NCBI GenBank assembly: GCA_002315375.1 | Contig: DCHR01000006.1 | Coordinates: 75,391 to 139,390, forward strand | DNA: 64,000 nucleotides | Direction of reading: 5' to 3' | DNA from: Treponema sp. UBA1747 | GTDB taxonomy: Bacteria > Spirochaetota > Spirochaetia > Treponematales > Treponemataceae | Part shown: positions 23,724 through 33,119 of the stretch, one piece after another | Layout: each line of letters begins with the position of its first letter | How positions within the stretch are numbered: position 1 is the stretch's first letter | The notes under the pieces: model-generated | Told to the model about the DNA's origin: nothing | What the model saw: only the letters and a program-made list of their open reading frames with translations | Database searches by the model: none | Translations under genes and position numbers: made by a program

Positions 23724-24365
23724 TTAGATTATTTCCGGCAGAGTCCAGACATCTTCGACGCCTGTTACCAGAATGCCGCCCATTCCAAGTTTCATGGGAA
23801 GGTCCAGGTCGATGTCAAAGCGGTCTCCTACTGAAAGACATTCTTCAGGTTTTGATTCTGTTTTTTCTGCTGCCAGAAGAAAAGGTTTTTCATGAGGTTT
23901 TGAAACAAAGCAGGTATCAAGTCCGATGATTTCAGGAAAAAAATCCGAAACTCCGATGGCGTCCAGGGTTTTTCTTGCCGGCAGAACCGGATTGTTTGTA
24001 ACGCATATCAGATTGTATTTCTTTTTAAGTTCAGTTAACGCAGAAATCAGTTTTTCATCTTTTCCAAGAAAGTCTGCCGGTTCCAGAAGAGTCCGTCTCC
24101 ATTCAATGCTTTCTTCTATAGGAATATCAAAATATGTAAGCAGGTTTCCAAGACTGATTTTCTGGCCGTTGTGTTCCAGAGACCATTTTCGGCGGAATTC
24201 TGACACCATATTTCTTGCCTCGTCGTGTGATATTCCGCGAAGTTCGGCAAAGTGGCGTACCTGACAGTCTACCTGTTCATGGGCATAGGCAGGACTTGTG
24301 TACAGGGTGGAGTCTATATCAAAAATAATGGTTTTAAGGTTTTCGGGTATTTTATAAATCTTCAT
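23724..24365 (-). CDS. HAD-superfamily phosphatase
   Basis: 213 aa. HAD motif I is IIFDIDSTLY (nucleophile Asp ~16), motif II is CVTNNP and motif IV is SVGDRFDIDLDLP. The cap is helical (type I, as in pyrimidine 5'-nucleotidase and phosphoglycolate-phosphatase relatives). The substrate is unknown. The ATG overlaps the stop of the upstream FGGY kinase by one base (TGATG), so the two are coupled; the HAD may act on a sugar phosphate made by the kinase pathway (inference). Confidence 0.82.
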   Translation of the reverse strand: MKIYKIPENLKTIIFDIDSTLYTSPAYAHEQVDCQVRHFAELRGISHDEARNMVSEFRRKWSLEHNGQKISLGNLLTYFDIPIEESIEWRRTLLEPADFLGKDEKLISALTELKKKYNLICVTNNPVLPARKTLDAIGVSDFFPEIIGLDTCFVSKPHEKPFLLAAEKTESKPEECLSVGDRFDIDLDLPMKLGMGGILVTGVEDVWTLPEII

Positions 24366-25525
24366 CAGTTCTTTCTCTCGTTTGCGGCTTTCCAGTCACC
24401 TAAAAGTTCTGCGTCAGGAATTGAACTTACTTCCAGCTTGATGTCGAGGCGGCTTTCTTTAGCTTCCATCCACCGTTTGTTTTTGGCCTGACCTCCAGCA
24501 ACAAACATATGCCCCGGGAAACTGGTTCCGGTTTTTGCAGCTATGTCTTTCAGAATTGAAAGTGCATTTTCTGAATTAATTAAAAGTTTTTCAAGAATCC
24601 TGCTGCCTTCAGAATCGGAATTGTCAAAACAGTAATCGATCAGTTGCGGGTAGGCCCAGCTGCGGCCGGTTTCCTTTTCAAGCTTGTTTTTGTAATTGAA
24701 CAGTAGTCTTCCGCTTTCGGGAATCATTACGGCTGCATTCCAGAGTCCCGGAGTTACGCTAGGAAGCAGACGGATCCGTTCATCTTTATATGGAAGCGGA
24801 ATGCATAAGTTGAATCCTTCGCTGGAACCTGCGCAGTCACAAAGAGCTCCTGTTTCTGTGCATCCGGTTCCAATCATGGCTGCAATAAAATCAGGGCCTG
24901 CTCCATAAACCGGGAGTCCTTCGAGTTTTGCAAGGTTCGGGAATTTTGAAATGTGGCTGTTTTTGTTTTCAGCAAAAATCACTTTTCCGTAACAGTCACC
25001 GATTTTTCCAAAGGCAGGAAGTTTTGCCGGCTCGATATTATTCAGTTCCAGAAGTTCCTTTGTCCAGTAGGCATTTTCGTAACGGCCTTCAGGCAGGATT
25101 GTAATCCGGGTTCCGGTAAGCTGCCAGATAAGGAATTCCGGTCCGGAAAAAATAGTACTGCTTGTTTCAAAGTCGTGAGGGTAAAGTCCCCGCAGCATAA
25201 TTATTTTTGGGAGGAAAAGGGAATTGCAGGTATTCTGCATAGGGAATGCAGGATTCTGTTCCGCATTCCAGAGAACAGTACTTCCGTTTTCTGTAACAAC
25301 TGTCGGACCGTTCCCGGAAATGCTGACTGCTTCTACTGAATCGATTGCATCACCTGTTTTTGCGATGCAGTCTGAAAGGGCCCTTATCCATTCAAGAGAA
25401 ATAAACCTGTCATCAGGATTTGAAAAGGAACTTTGAGCAAAAGCAGTCTGTTTTCCTTCAGCGGAAATTACAGCGGCTTTCAGAGAAGTGGTTCCGATAT
25501 CTATGCAGAGGGCAGTTTTCTTCAT
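24365..25525 (-). CDS. FGGY-family carbohydrate kinase
   Basis: Phosphorylates a pentose, hexulose or polyol; the exact sugar cannot be read from the sequence. The N-terminal phosphate-binding motif is ALCIDIGTTSLKAAVIS, and the C-terminal ATP-binding motif is HMFVAGGQAKNKRWMEAK. At 386 aa it is roughly 100 residues shorter than xylulokinases, with a reduced central region. Upstream the start lacks a strong Shine-Dalgarno. It is first in a two-gene operon with the HAD phosphatase. Confidence 0.82.
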   Translation of the reverse strand: MKKTALCIDIGTTSLKAAVISAEGKQTAFAQSSFSNPDDRFISLEWIRALSDCIAKTGDAIDSVEAVSISGNGPTVVTENGSTVLWNAEQNPAFPMQNTCNSLFLPKIIMLRGLYPHDFETSSTIFSGPEFLIWQLTGTRITILPEGRYENAYWTKELLELNNIEPAKLPAFGKIGDCYGKVIFAENKNSHISKFPNLAKLEGLPVYGAGPDFIAAMIGTGCTETGALCDCAGSSEGFNLCIPLPYKDERIRLLPSVTPGLWNAAVMIPESGRLLFNYKNKLEKETGRSWAYPQLIDYCFDNSDSEGSRILEKLLINSENALSILKDIAAKTGTSFPGHMFVAGGQAKNKRWMEAKESRLDIKLEVSSIPDAELLGDWKAANERKN

Positions 25526-25593
25526 ACGGAAAATATATCATATTTCTTGATTTTTGTTTTAAGCCCCGGATCTTCGACTTCATTTTCTCATTT

Positions 25594-25622
25594 TTGTCAT
25601 TTTTAAAAAATTGTAGTATAAT
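25594..25622 (+). promoter_or_regulatory. Sigma-70-type promoter of the DUF3310-apt operon
   Basis: TTGTCA (25594-25599), a 17-nt spacer and TATAAT (25617-25622), 18 nt before the start codon. Confidence 0.75.
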
Positions 25623-25640
25623 TCTTAGTGGAAAAAAATT

Positions 25641-26066
25641 ATGACAGATGTAAATGAAGCTCTTTCGACAATCGAAAAGTATTCTGAAGAAATGCCTTCA
25701 GAGGTTGCAAAAAAAGTTCTTAAACTGACTGCAAAAGCTATTCTTGTTGATCATTATGAAAAATTTATTCCCGATGAAGTTATGGAAATCATTCAGGCTG
25801 AAAGCCAGTGCCCAAGTGAAACTTTCAGTGTTGAAGATAAATCAGATTATAACGTTACCAATCATCCAAAACGTTATCTGAATAAATCGGGGATTGAAGC
25901 AATTGATGTAATTGAACTTGTGGTGGAAAATATTTCCGGACCTGCAGGTTTCAATGTAGGAACAATGGTAAAATACCTTACACGTCTTGGCAAGAAAACT
26001 GAAGATGTTAAGGAAGAATGGAATAAGGTTCTGTGGTACGCAAAACGTGCACTTACAGTTAAATGA
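25641..26066 (+). CDS. DUF3310-domain protein
   Basis: 141 aa. The C-terminal ~70 residues match DUF3310 as I know it from phage genomes: YNVTNHPKRYLNKSGIEAID (the NHP-Y motif), then ISGPAGFNVGTMVKYLTRLGKK and VLWYAKRAL. The N-terminal ~65 residues are a helical extension. Phage copies are annotated as nucleotide-kinase-like, but no activity is established to my knowledge. Here it is a chromosomal gene with an ordinary promoter, 23 nt upstream of apt, so a role linked to purine salvage is possible. Confidence 0.75.
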   Translation: MTDVNEALSTIEKYSEEMPSEVAKKVLKLTAKAILVDHYEKFIPDEVMEIIQAESQCPSETFSVEDKSDYNVTNHPKRYLNKSGIEAIDVIELVVENISGPAGFNVGTMVKYLTRLGKKTEDVKEEWNKVLWYAKRALTVK

Positions 26067-26089
26067 TTTTTTGATTTAAGGAAGAAAAA

Positions 26090-26626
26090 ATGACAGAAGA
26101 TATTAAAATAATTGATGATGCAATCCGCCGTGTACCGGATTTCCCAAAGCCAGGAATTCTTTTTTATGATATTACAGGTATTCTGGTTCAGCCAAAAGCT
26201 TTCAAATTTGTTCTGGACAGAATGTTTGCTATTTATAAAGATTCTGATATCGATGCAATTGCAGCCGTAGAATCCCGCGGATTTATTTTTGCAAGTTCCC
26301 TTGCAGAACACATGGGCGTTCCTCTTATTCTTATCCGTAAGAAAGGAAAATTGCCAGGGGATACTTTCAGTGCAAAATATGCTCTGGAATATGGTGAAGC
26401 TGAAATCGAAGTTCATAAGGCTGATGTAAAACGCGGAGCAAAAGTTCTGGTTATAGATGACCTTATTGCAACAGGCGGAACACTTCAGGCAACAAAGAAA
26501 CTCATTGAAATGGGTGGCGGAACCGTAACTGATTTCTTTGGTGTTATCGGGCTGCCTGACCTTCACTACGAAGAGGTTCTTGCTCCTGCAAAGGTTACAA
26601 CACTTATCAATTACGCCGGAGACTAA
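26090..26626 (+). CDS. apt: Adenine phosphoribosyltransferase
   Basis: Converts adenine and PRPP to AMP in purine salvage. The PRPP-binding motif VLVIDDLIATGGTLQA lies near residue 122, the N-terminal FPKPGILFYDITG is diagnostic, and AVESRGFIFASSLA lies at ~60. 178 aa is standard. GGAAG precedes the ATG. The next operon, prs, makes its co-substrate. Confidence 0.96.
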   Translation: MTEDIKIIDDAIRRVPDFPKPGILFYDITGILVQPKAFKFVLDRMFAIYKDSDIDAIAAVESRGFIFASSLAEHMGVPLILIRKKGKLPGDTFSAKYALEYGEAEIEVHKADVKRGAKVLVIDDLIATGGTLQATKKLIEMGGGTVTDFFGVIGLPDLHYEEVLAPAKVTTLINYAGD

Positions 26627-26640
26627 GTTTCCGGAAGCAA

Positions 26641-26669
26641 AAGGGTGACTTAAAGGTCACCTTTTTTTT
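26641..26669 (+). terminator. Rho-independent terminator of apt
   Basis: Stem AAGGGTGAC / GTCACCTT with a short loop, followed by eight T. Confidence 0.85.
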
Positions 26670-26809
26670 GTTTAAATAACATTTTCTTTAGACAAATTCT
26701 GACATTTGATTGAATTCGGTGACTTTTTATGTCCTTTCTGATAAGATAAGGTATCCCACAAACAAAAGGGGAACTGGTTCAAAAAGAAGCAGTTTTCCCA
26801 GGAGTATTT

Positions 26810-28078
26810 ATGCCTTACACAGATCCAACAAGTCTTGCGATTGTTGCGTGTCCTGGTGGCGAAGCTTTCGCCGATGAAGTCATAACGCACCTGAAACATA
26901 TGTACAAACACCGCTTCACACTGAAGAACGATGTTTTGACTAAGCGTTATGAGCTTTCGAAAGAAGAGCTTGTGCAGAAGATCAATATGGAAAACGACAT
27001 CCATACGTCTGATCTCTGTATAAGAGGTAGTACTGACAAATACAGACAGCCAAAAATCAAAGTTGATTCACGCTTTACGTATTTTGCCAACGGGGAGTTC
27101 AAAACTGAACTGCTCGAAACAATCCGTGGAAAAGATGTTTATATCTTCCAGGATGTAGAAAATCACGAAGAGATTCTGATGAACGAAGGAAAAAATAAAT
27201 GTCGTTTTTCCGTTAACGATCATGTAATGTGTCTCCTCGTAACAATTGATGCTGTACGCATGGCAGGTGCCGCAAGTATTTCTCTGGTACTCCCGGCTTA
27301 TCCTTATGCACGCCAGCACAAAAGAAAGGGACGCGAAGGACTCACTGCAAGTCTTCTTGGACACATCTACGAAATGCAGACAGTTCAGCGCATTATCACA
27401 CTTGATCTTCACTCACGCGAAATTATCAATGCCTTCTCAACTCTGAACCTGGACAACCTTCATGCCAGCTACCAGATTATCCGCGAACTTTCAAAGATTG
27501 TTGATCTGACTGGTGAAACAGAAGATGTTGTTGTTGTATCACCTGATACAGGTGCTATTGACCGCAACAAGTTCTACGCTTCAGGACTTAAGCTGCCACT
27601 GGCAATGATTTACAAGGAACGTGATTATTCTATAGTTACACAGGATGCTCACTCTACAAACATCAAGAGTGTTAAGCTTCTGGGTGATGTAAAAGGAAAG
27701 GTTGCCTTCCTTGCCGACGATATGCTCGGTACAGGCGGTACACTTTTGAAAGCAATGGAATTTCTTAAGAATCAGGGTGCTACAAAAGTTATCTGTGCAA
27801 TCTCTCTTCCATTCTTTACAGGAAACGCTGTTGAACAGTTTGATGAAGCCTACAAACAGGGCCTCTTCTACCGTATCATCGGTACAAACGCTGTTTACCA
27901 CGAAGAACTCCTTACAAAGGAATGGTACATCAGTACAAATGTTTCAGGACTTTTTGCAAACGTAATTACACGTATTCATTACAACCAGTCACTGAGCGAC
28001 CTTCTTGATAACCGCACAATCATTGAAAAAGTGCTGAAACCAAACAAGAAGGAAGAAAAGAAAGAAGCAAATGAATAA
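26810..28078 (+). CDS. prs: Ribose-phosphate pyrophosphokinase
   Basis: Makes PRPP from ribose 5-phosphate and ATP for nucleotide, His and Trp synthesis. The PRPP loop is DDMLGTGGTLLKA near residue 300 and the catalytic flag region contains HKRKGREG. At 422 aa it is about 100 residues longer than the E. coli-type enzyme because of N-terminal (FADEVITHLKHMYK region) and inner insertions (VDLTGETEDV), so it belongs to a long subfamily. CAGGAG lies 7 nt before the ATG. A 140-nt leader separates it from apt. Confidence 0.93.
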   Translation: MPYTDPTSLAIVACPGGEAFADEVITHLKHMYKHRFTLKNDVLTKRYELSKEELVQKINMENDIHTSDLCIRGSTDKYRQPKIKVDSRFTYFANGEFKTELLETIRGKDVYIFQDVENHEEILMNEGKNKCRFSVNDHVMCLLVTIDAVRMAGAASISLVLPAYPYARQHKRKGREGLTASLLGHIYEMQTVQRIITLDLHSREIINAFSTLNLDNLHASYQIIRELSKIVDLTGETEDVVVVSPDTGAIDRNKFYASGLKLPLAMIYKERDYSIVTQDAHSTNIKSVKLLGDVKGKVAFLADDMLGTGGTLLKAMEFLKNQGATKVICAISLPFFTGNAVEQFDEAYKQGLFYRIIGTNAVYHEELLTKEWYISTNVSGLFANVITRIHYNQSLSDLLDNRTIIEKVLKPNKKEEKKEANE

Positions 28079-28115
28079 TTCAGAACAGTTCTGATTGTTT
28101 GTTTTCTGATAAGAA

Positions 28116-28143
28116 AAGCCTGTACGTTTTGTACAGGCTTTTT
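28116..28143 (+). terminator. Rho-independent terminator of prs
   Basis: Stem AAGCCTGTAC / GTACAGGCTT with a 5-nt loop, followed by T run. Confidence 0.9.
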
Positions 28144-28155
28144 GCTTTAAAATAT

Positions 28156-28196
28156 AGAAGGCTGAATTCCAGAGCTACTCTGAAATCCAGCCTTCT
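28156..28196 (-). terminator. Terminator of the GH5 gene
   Basis: Arms AGAAGGCTG (28156-28164) and CAGCCTTCT (28188-28196), with CAGAG/CTCTG forming an inner stem. It lies 36 nt downstream of the GH5 stop on the minus strand; the T run is modest. Confidence 0.6.
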
Positions 28197-28231
28197 TCGT
28201 TTTGTTCTGTTTTTCTGTAATTATGGAAAAA

Positions 28232-29488
28232 TTATTCCATGTTAGCAGCCTGGATCATTACTTCGGTAAGTTCCGGTTCGAACCAGGTCTGTTCTGCTCT
28301 TTTGTAATATCCGAATTTTTCTGTAAATCCGTTCTTGTCTTTTTCGTAGGCCTGGTTGTCCCAGACAATTGATGTGATTCCAACTTTACGTCCCTGACGG
28401 ATGAAAGCGTTGAACCACTGTTTGCGGTCTTCAGGATTTTCTTTGTTTACAGCACCATATTCTCCGACATAAACTGCAATTCCGTTCTTTACGAATTTTG
28501 CTTCCAGCTGCTTGAAAGTGTAGGCCAGATCACTTGCCATTTTTGGACTGTATTTTGAAGTTCCGTCACCCTGCATTGCAAAAGGGTAAGGGGAGTACAT
28601 ATGAACAGCAACACCGAGATTGTTTGCAGGGTCTGCAGGAAGAACAAAGTCTGATGAAAGTGGAGCTGATGTTGTACAGGCATAACCCGGCATTGTGATA
28701 AGACGTTTTGCGTTGTTTCCGCCTGATGCACGGATTGTGTTTACAATTTCCTGGTTGAAGGTGTTGATGATTCCCTGGGCTGCTTTCTGAACAGGATTAC
28801 CTGTAGAGTAGTTCCATTCACTGTTTGTTCCGCAGAGACGAGGTTCGTTCAGGGTTTCAAAAACCAGATGTTCATCGTAACCGTTATTGAATGCAAGACA
28901 AATCTGTTTCCAGGTATTTGTAAGGAAGGAAAGTGATTCCTCCAGGTTTTCTTCTGTAGGATAGTATCCGTAGCGGTAAGGCATTTTTGTATTGCGGCTG
29001 AAGTTGTCATGGTGAATGTTCAGGATAACATACATGTCATCTTCAATTGCCCAGTCAACGATTTCTTTTACACGTGCCATCCAGCGTGGATCGATAGTGT
29101 AGTTTGAATCGATAATGTGGTTGTGCCAGGTTGCAGGAATGCGGATTGTTTTGAATCCGGAAGCTGCCAGTCCGTCAATCATTTCTTTTGTTGTTCTAGG
29201 CTGTCCCCAGCTTGTTTCAGAATTAAGTCCGCCGCCGGTTGCATCCAGTGTGTTTCCAAGATTCCATCCGGTTGTCATGTCGTAAACGATTTCTACTCCG
29301 GTTTTTGTTCCGTATTCTTTTGAACCTGTGTCTGTAACAGCGTTTGTTGCATCAAAAACGCGGACAATTTTTTCAGGTTCTGCAGGTTTTGCATTTTTTG
29401 CAGGTTCTTCTTTTTTTGCTCCTGATGCACATGAAATCAAGGCAAAAGAAAGCATGGCTGTAAGGGCCAGCGAAATAATCTTTTTCAT
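28232..29488 (-). CDS. GH5 endoglucanase lipoprotein
   Basis: Predicted to hydrolyse beta-1,4-glucan or a related hemicellulose. A lipoprotein signal peptide ends at SFALISC (Cys ~20), followed by a Lys/Pro/Glu linker. The GH5 domain (~70-415) has the start motif TGWNLGNTLDATG, acid/base Glu in VFETLNEPR and nucleophile Glu in VYVGEYGAV; HHDNF and the SYYPF-like segment SPYPFAMQG are also present. I use ATG 29488 because AGGAG lies 7 nt upstream; the TTG one codon earlier is less likely. It complements the two xylanases. Confidence 0.93.
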   Translation of the reverse strand: MKKIISLALTAMLSFALISCASGAKKEEPAKNAKPAEPEKIVRVFDATNAVTDTGSKEYGTKTGVEIVYDMTTGWNLGNTLDATGGGLNSETSWGQPRTTKEMIDGLAASGFKTIRIPATWHNHIIDSNYTIDPRWMARVKEIVDWAIEDDMYVILNIHHDNFSRNTKMPYRYGYYPTEENLEESLSFLTNTWKQICLAFNNGYDEHLVFETLNEPRLCGTNSEWNYSTGNPVQKAAQGIINTFNQEIVNTIRASGGNNAKRLITMPGYACTTSAPLSSDFVLPADPANNLGVAVHMYSPYPFAMQGDGTSKYSPKMASDLAYTFKQLEAKFVKNGIAVYVGEYGAVNKENPEDRKQWFNAFIRQGRKVGITSIVWDNQAYEKDKNGFTEKFGYYKRAEQTWFEPELTEVMIQAANME

Positions 29489-29616
29489 CAAAAGACTCCT
29501 TAGTAGTGTTTATATGGGGTAAATCCCCTAGTATTTTATTACTTTAAATCACCTTCCATATATTGTCTATTACTATCGTCTTGTTTTTTATAAGAAAAAT
29601 AGGATACATTAACAGT

Positions 29617-31185
29617 ATGAAATCAAAAATTATTGTAGTTTCTTTCTTTCTTTCCGTTGTTCTGCTTGGTATTTTCTTCTTTTTCAAAAAGAAACCGGCT
29701 CCGGAAACAGAAACAGTAAAGCAGTCAAAACTGGTAACTCCGAAGTTTTCTGAAGAAGTAAAATCTGAAACAGGTTATACAGAAACAGGACTTGAAAAAG
29801 AAACTTTTACTTCTTTCATCCCGCTTTCAGGAACAGAAACCCTTATCAGCACATTGATTTTTGATTTTGACAATGATACTTATGAAGACCAGGTTATTGT
29901 AGTCCGGAAAGCCGATTCGCCTTATCTGTGGCTGGTAATCGGGCTTTATGATCCGGAAACAAAGGATTATAACCGCGTTGAAGATATTGAAACCAATATT
30001 TCAAAGACAGGTACTTTCACATATTCAAATCTTGATGTAATCGGAAACCATACACAGGCCCTTATTTATCAGGGAGTAAATGATTCCGGTGACTATGTGA
30101 TGAATATTCTGATGTGTGAAGGCAACGGACTTGATGCTGAAATCCTTAATACAGGTTCCTTTACTTCTGATGGAACTGTTTTCATCCAGCAGACAGAACG
30201 TTCCGAAAGCTATGAACTGGCAATTTCGGGAGGCGAAAGTTTTTCTGTATGGGTTTACAGTTCGGACAAGAAAGAAGGACAGAAAGAAAAGAATTCTACA
30301 AATCAGATTCAGACTGAATACCGCTGGAACAGTTTTTCCAAAAAATATGAATTCAGCCGCAGTACAACAGTTACAGCCAGCCGTCTTGCAGCAAAAGAAT
30401 TGTCCCGCATTCAGGATGGAACTGTAGAAACTTTTGCAGCCTTTATGGACGGACTCTGGTATAAGACTTCAAATGAGAACAATACAATCAGATATCTTGG
30501 TTTCAGTTACCCTGAAAAGGAAATTGTTTTTTTGAACGGGGATACAGAAGAAGTTTATAACTGGGAAGATTCAAAGCTCCGTCACAACGGTATTTACCTT
30601 ACAACTACAAATTCGATTATTTCCAGTCTTCACCGTCGTTTCGATATTATGCTGGTAGGGGTGGATGAAATCCGCGTAACTGTCCGTGATGACGTAAAAA
30701 TGGAAATTGCTGAAGGTTCCCTGTGGGACGGAAATTATAAGAAAACGTCTTCGGGCTACAATTTTTCATCCAGCGCAGAACAGCTGCGTGATTCAGTAGA
30801 AGCATTCAAGGGAAAGGTAGTTTCAAAGGTCTGGCAGACTTCTGACGGATTGAATTCGATTGCTTTTGATGGAAATATTTATACAGTAAAAACCGGAACT
30901 GAAGAAGAAAAGGGGATTTTCTCTTTGTTTCCGGTAGGCCAGAATAAGGTGCTTCAGCTTCGTCCTTTCTCCGGCTATACAGATTTTGGAAATGAATATA
31001 CCCTGGATTTCGGAACTAAGGTCATAACAGAAACAACTGGTACCGGAAAGAAGGCAAAAACTGTTGAAAAAACTGTAACAGATGAAGATTTTCTGATTTT
31101 CAAGCCGGTTAAGGTTACTCCAAAAGAATGTTATGATACAGACGGAAAAACCTGGCAGTTTAGTGCTCAGACTGGGGCTCAGTAA
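29617..31185 (+). CDS. Membrane-anchored envelope protein, pallilysin-related candidate
   Basis: 522 aa starting at 29617 (MKSKIIVV, AGGAT upstream). One N-terminal membrane segment (~5-25) is followed by a beta-rich extracytoplasmic part. The segment LISTLIFDFDNDTYEDQVIVVRK and the repeated FGxxYTLDFG-like strands resemble what is annotated in other treponemes as pallilysin-related adhesins, as far as I recall. No HExxH zinc-protease motif is present, so protease activity is unlikely. It sits just upstream of alaS with its own spacer; the function is not known. Confidence 0.6.
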   Translation: MKSKIIVVSFFLSVVLLGIFFFFKKKPAPETETVKQSKLVTPKFSEEVKSETGYTETGLEKETFTSFIPLSGTETLISTLIFDFDNDTYEDQVIVVRKADSPYLWLVIGLYDPETKDYNRVEDIETNISKTGTFTYSNLDVIGNHTQALIYQGVNDSGDYVMNILMCEGNGLDAEILNTGSFTSDGTVFIQQTERSESYELAISGGESFSVWVYSSDKKEGQKEKNSTNQIQTEYRWNSFSKKYEFSRSTTVTASRLAAKELSRIQDGTVETFAAFMDGLWYKTSNENNTIRYLGFSYPEKEIVFLNGDTEEVYNWEDSKLRHNGIYLTTTNSIISSLHRRFDIMLVGVDEIRVTVRDDVKMEIAEGSLWDGNYKKTSSGYNFSSSAEQLRDSVEAFKGKVVSKVWQTSDGLNSIAFDGNIYTVKTGTEEEKGIFSLFPVGQNKVLQLRPFSGYTDFGNEYTLDFGTKVITETTGTGKKAKTVEKTVTDEDFLIFKPVKVTPKECYDTDGKTWQFSAQTGAQ

Positions 31186-31196
31186 TTTCCCTATAT

Positions 31197-31224
31197 TGAA
31201 AATTTTGAGCGTACATAATAAAAT
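31197..31224 (+). promoter_or_regulatory. Promoter of alaS, leaderless type
   Basis: TTGAAA (31197-31202), a 16-nt spacer and TAAAAT (31219-31224), ending 8 nt before the ATG at 31233; no Shine-Dalgarno lies between. Confidence 0.6.
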
Positions 31225-31232
31225 AATCTATT

Positions 31233-33056
31233 ATGACAGCTAATGAATTACGCTCAAAATATATTGAGTTCTTTAAATCAAAAGGCCATGCAGAAATCTC
31301 GGGCCAGTCTTTAATTCCTGAAAACGATCCTTCAGTTCTTTTTACAACAGCGGGTATGCACCCTCTCGTTCCTTATCTTCTTGGTGAAAAACACCCTGCC
31401 GGTACACGTCTTACAGACTATCAGAAATGTGTACGCACAGGCGATATTGATGAAGTAGGGGATCCAAGTCACCTTACCTGTTTCGAAATGCTGGGAAACT
31501 GGTCACTTGGTGATTATTTCAAAAAAGATTCAATCGCATTCTCATATGAATTCCTTACAAGTCCACAGTGGCTTGCTCTGGATCCTAAAAAAATCTCTGT
31601 AACAGTTTTTGCCGGTGACGAAAACGCTCCTCGCGATGAAGAAGCTGCAGGTTACTGGAAAGAAGTTGGTATGCCGGAAGACAAAATCGCATACCTTCCT
31701 GCTTCAGATAACTGGTGGGCAGCAGGTCCTACAGGTCCTTGTGGTCCTGATACAGAAATTTTCTACTGGGTTGGTGAAGGTCTTCCACCACAGGGTTCAA
31801 ACAAAGGAACAGACAGCGGTAACTGGATGGAAATCTGGAATAACGTTTTCATGCAGTTTGAACGTAAAGACGAAAAGACACTTATTCCGCTTCCAAAACA
31901 GAACGTAGATACAGGTATGGGTCTTGAAAGAACAAACTGTATTCTTCAGGGAAAAACTTCGGTTTACCTTACAGAAGTATTCCAGCCAATCATCAACAAA
32001 GTTGAAGCACTGGCAGGTTACACATACGGAACAGATGAAGCAAAAGACCGTTCGGTTCGCATTATTGCTGACCACTCACGTTCTTCTGTTTTCATTCTTG
32101 GTGACCAGAAAGGTGTTTCACCTTCTAACATCGGAGCAGGCTACGTTCTGCGTCGTCTGATCCGCCGTGCAGTCCGCGAAGGAATGAAACTTGGAATCGA
32201 CAAAGACTTCCTGGCAGAAATTGCTTCAACTGTAATCGAAAATTTCAAATGTGCTTACCCTGAACTTGAACAGAATGCACAGAAAGTAAAATCAGAACTT
32301 ACTCAGGAAGAAGCTAAATTCCGTGAAGCCCTTAAAAACGGCGAAAAAGAATTCCAGCGCCTTCTTCCAAACCTTATGAAGAATCCTAAAAAAGAAATTT
32401 CCGGAAAGGTTGCTTTCCGTCTTTTTGATACTTTCGGATTCCCACTGGAACTTACACAGGAACTGGCTTCTGAAAACGGATTCACAGTTGATGTTGAAGG
32501 TTTCAAAGAAGCAGAAACAAAACATAAAGAAGCTTCAAAAACTGCAGATGCAGGTGCCGCAAAGGGTGGTCTTGCAGAACAGTCTGAAGTAACAACAAAA
32601 TACCACACAGCTACACACCTTCTGCAGCAGGCTCTCATCAATGTTCTTGGTGAACAGGTTGCCCAGAAAGGTTCAAATATCAACAACGAACGTATGCGCT
32701 TTGACTTCACTTTCGAACGTCCAATGACTAAAGAAGAAATTCAGAAGGTTCAGGACATTGTAAATGAACAGATCAAGGCTGATCTTCCTGTTGATATGCG
32801 CATTATGACTCTGGATGAAGCAAAAGCCGAAGGTGCACGCGCTCTCTTCTCAAGCAAATACGGTGAAGAAGTTAAGGTTTACACAATCGGAAAAGATCCA
32901 AAAACTGACTGGTTCTCGAAGGAAGTTTGTGGTGGTCCTCACGTTCAGCACACTGCACAGATTGGTGATTTCAAAATTGAAAAAGAACAGTCATCATCAG
33001 CAGGTGTTCGCCGTATCCGCGCAACAATTTCAGGTGGACTTCCACTGGAAAACTAA
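31233..33056 (+). CDS. alaS: Alanine-tRNA ligase, short form
   Basis: Charges tRNA-Ala. The class II catalytic core is N-terminal (GMHPLVPYLLGEKHPAGTRL, then CGPDTEIFY). The editing domain has the metal ligands HTATH (HxxxH) near residue 463 and CGGPHV near 572. At 607 aa it ends shortly after the editing domain and lacks the C-Ala/DHHA1 part of the ~875-aa E. coli enzyme, as in other spirochaetes. The next genes (rotamase, nusB, TPR protein) repeat a treponemal gene order. Confidence 0.94.
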   Translation: MTANELRSKYIEFFKSKGHAEISGQSLIPENDPSVLFTTAGMHPLVPYLLGEKHPAGTRLTDYQKCVRTGDIDEVGDPSHLTCFEMLGNWSLGDYFKKDSIAFSYEFLTSPQWLALDPKKISVTVFAGDENAPRDEEAAGYWKEVGMPEDKIAYLPASDNWWAAGPTGPCGPDTEIFYWVGEGLPPQGSNKGTDSGNWMEIWNNVFMQFERKDEKTLIPLPKQNVDTGMGLERTNCILQGKTSVYLTEVFQPIINKVEALAGYTYGTDEAKDRSVRIIADHSRSSVFILGDQKGVSPSNIGAGYVLRRLIRRAVREGMKLGIDKDFLAEIASTVIENFKCAYPELEQNAQKVKSELTQEEAKFREALKNGEKEFQRLLPNLMKNPKKEISGKVAFRLFDTFGFPLELTQELASENGFTVDVEGFKEAETKHKEASKTADAGAAKGGLAEQSEVTTKYHTATHLLQQALINVLGEQVAQKGSNINNERMRFDFTFERPMTKEEIQKVQDIVNEQIKADLPVDMRIMTLDEAKAEGARALFSSKYGEEVKVYTIGKDPKTDWFSKEVCGGPHVQHTAQIGDFKIEKEQSSSAGVRRIRATISGGLPLEN

Positions 33057-33119
33057 AATTGTAACAAAATTACCCGACAGGAGTTTTCTTATAAAATGCT
33101 CCTTGGGTGAGGTAGAGAA

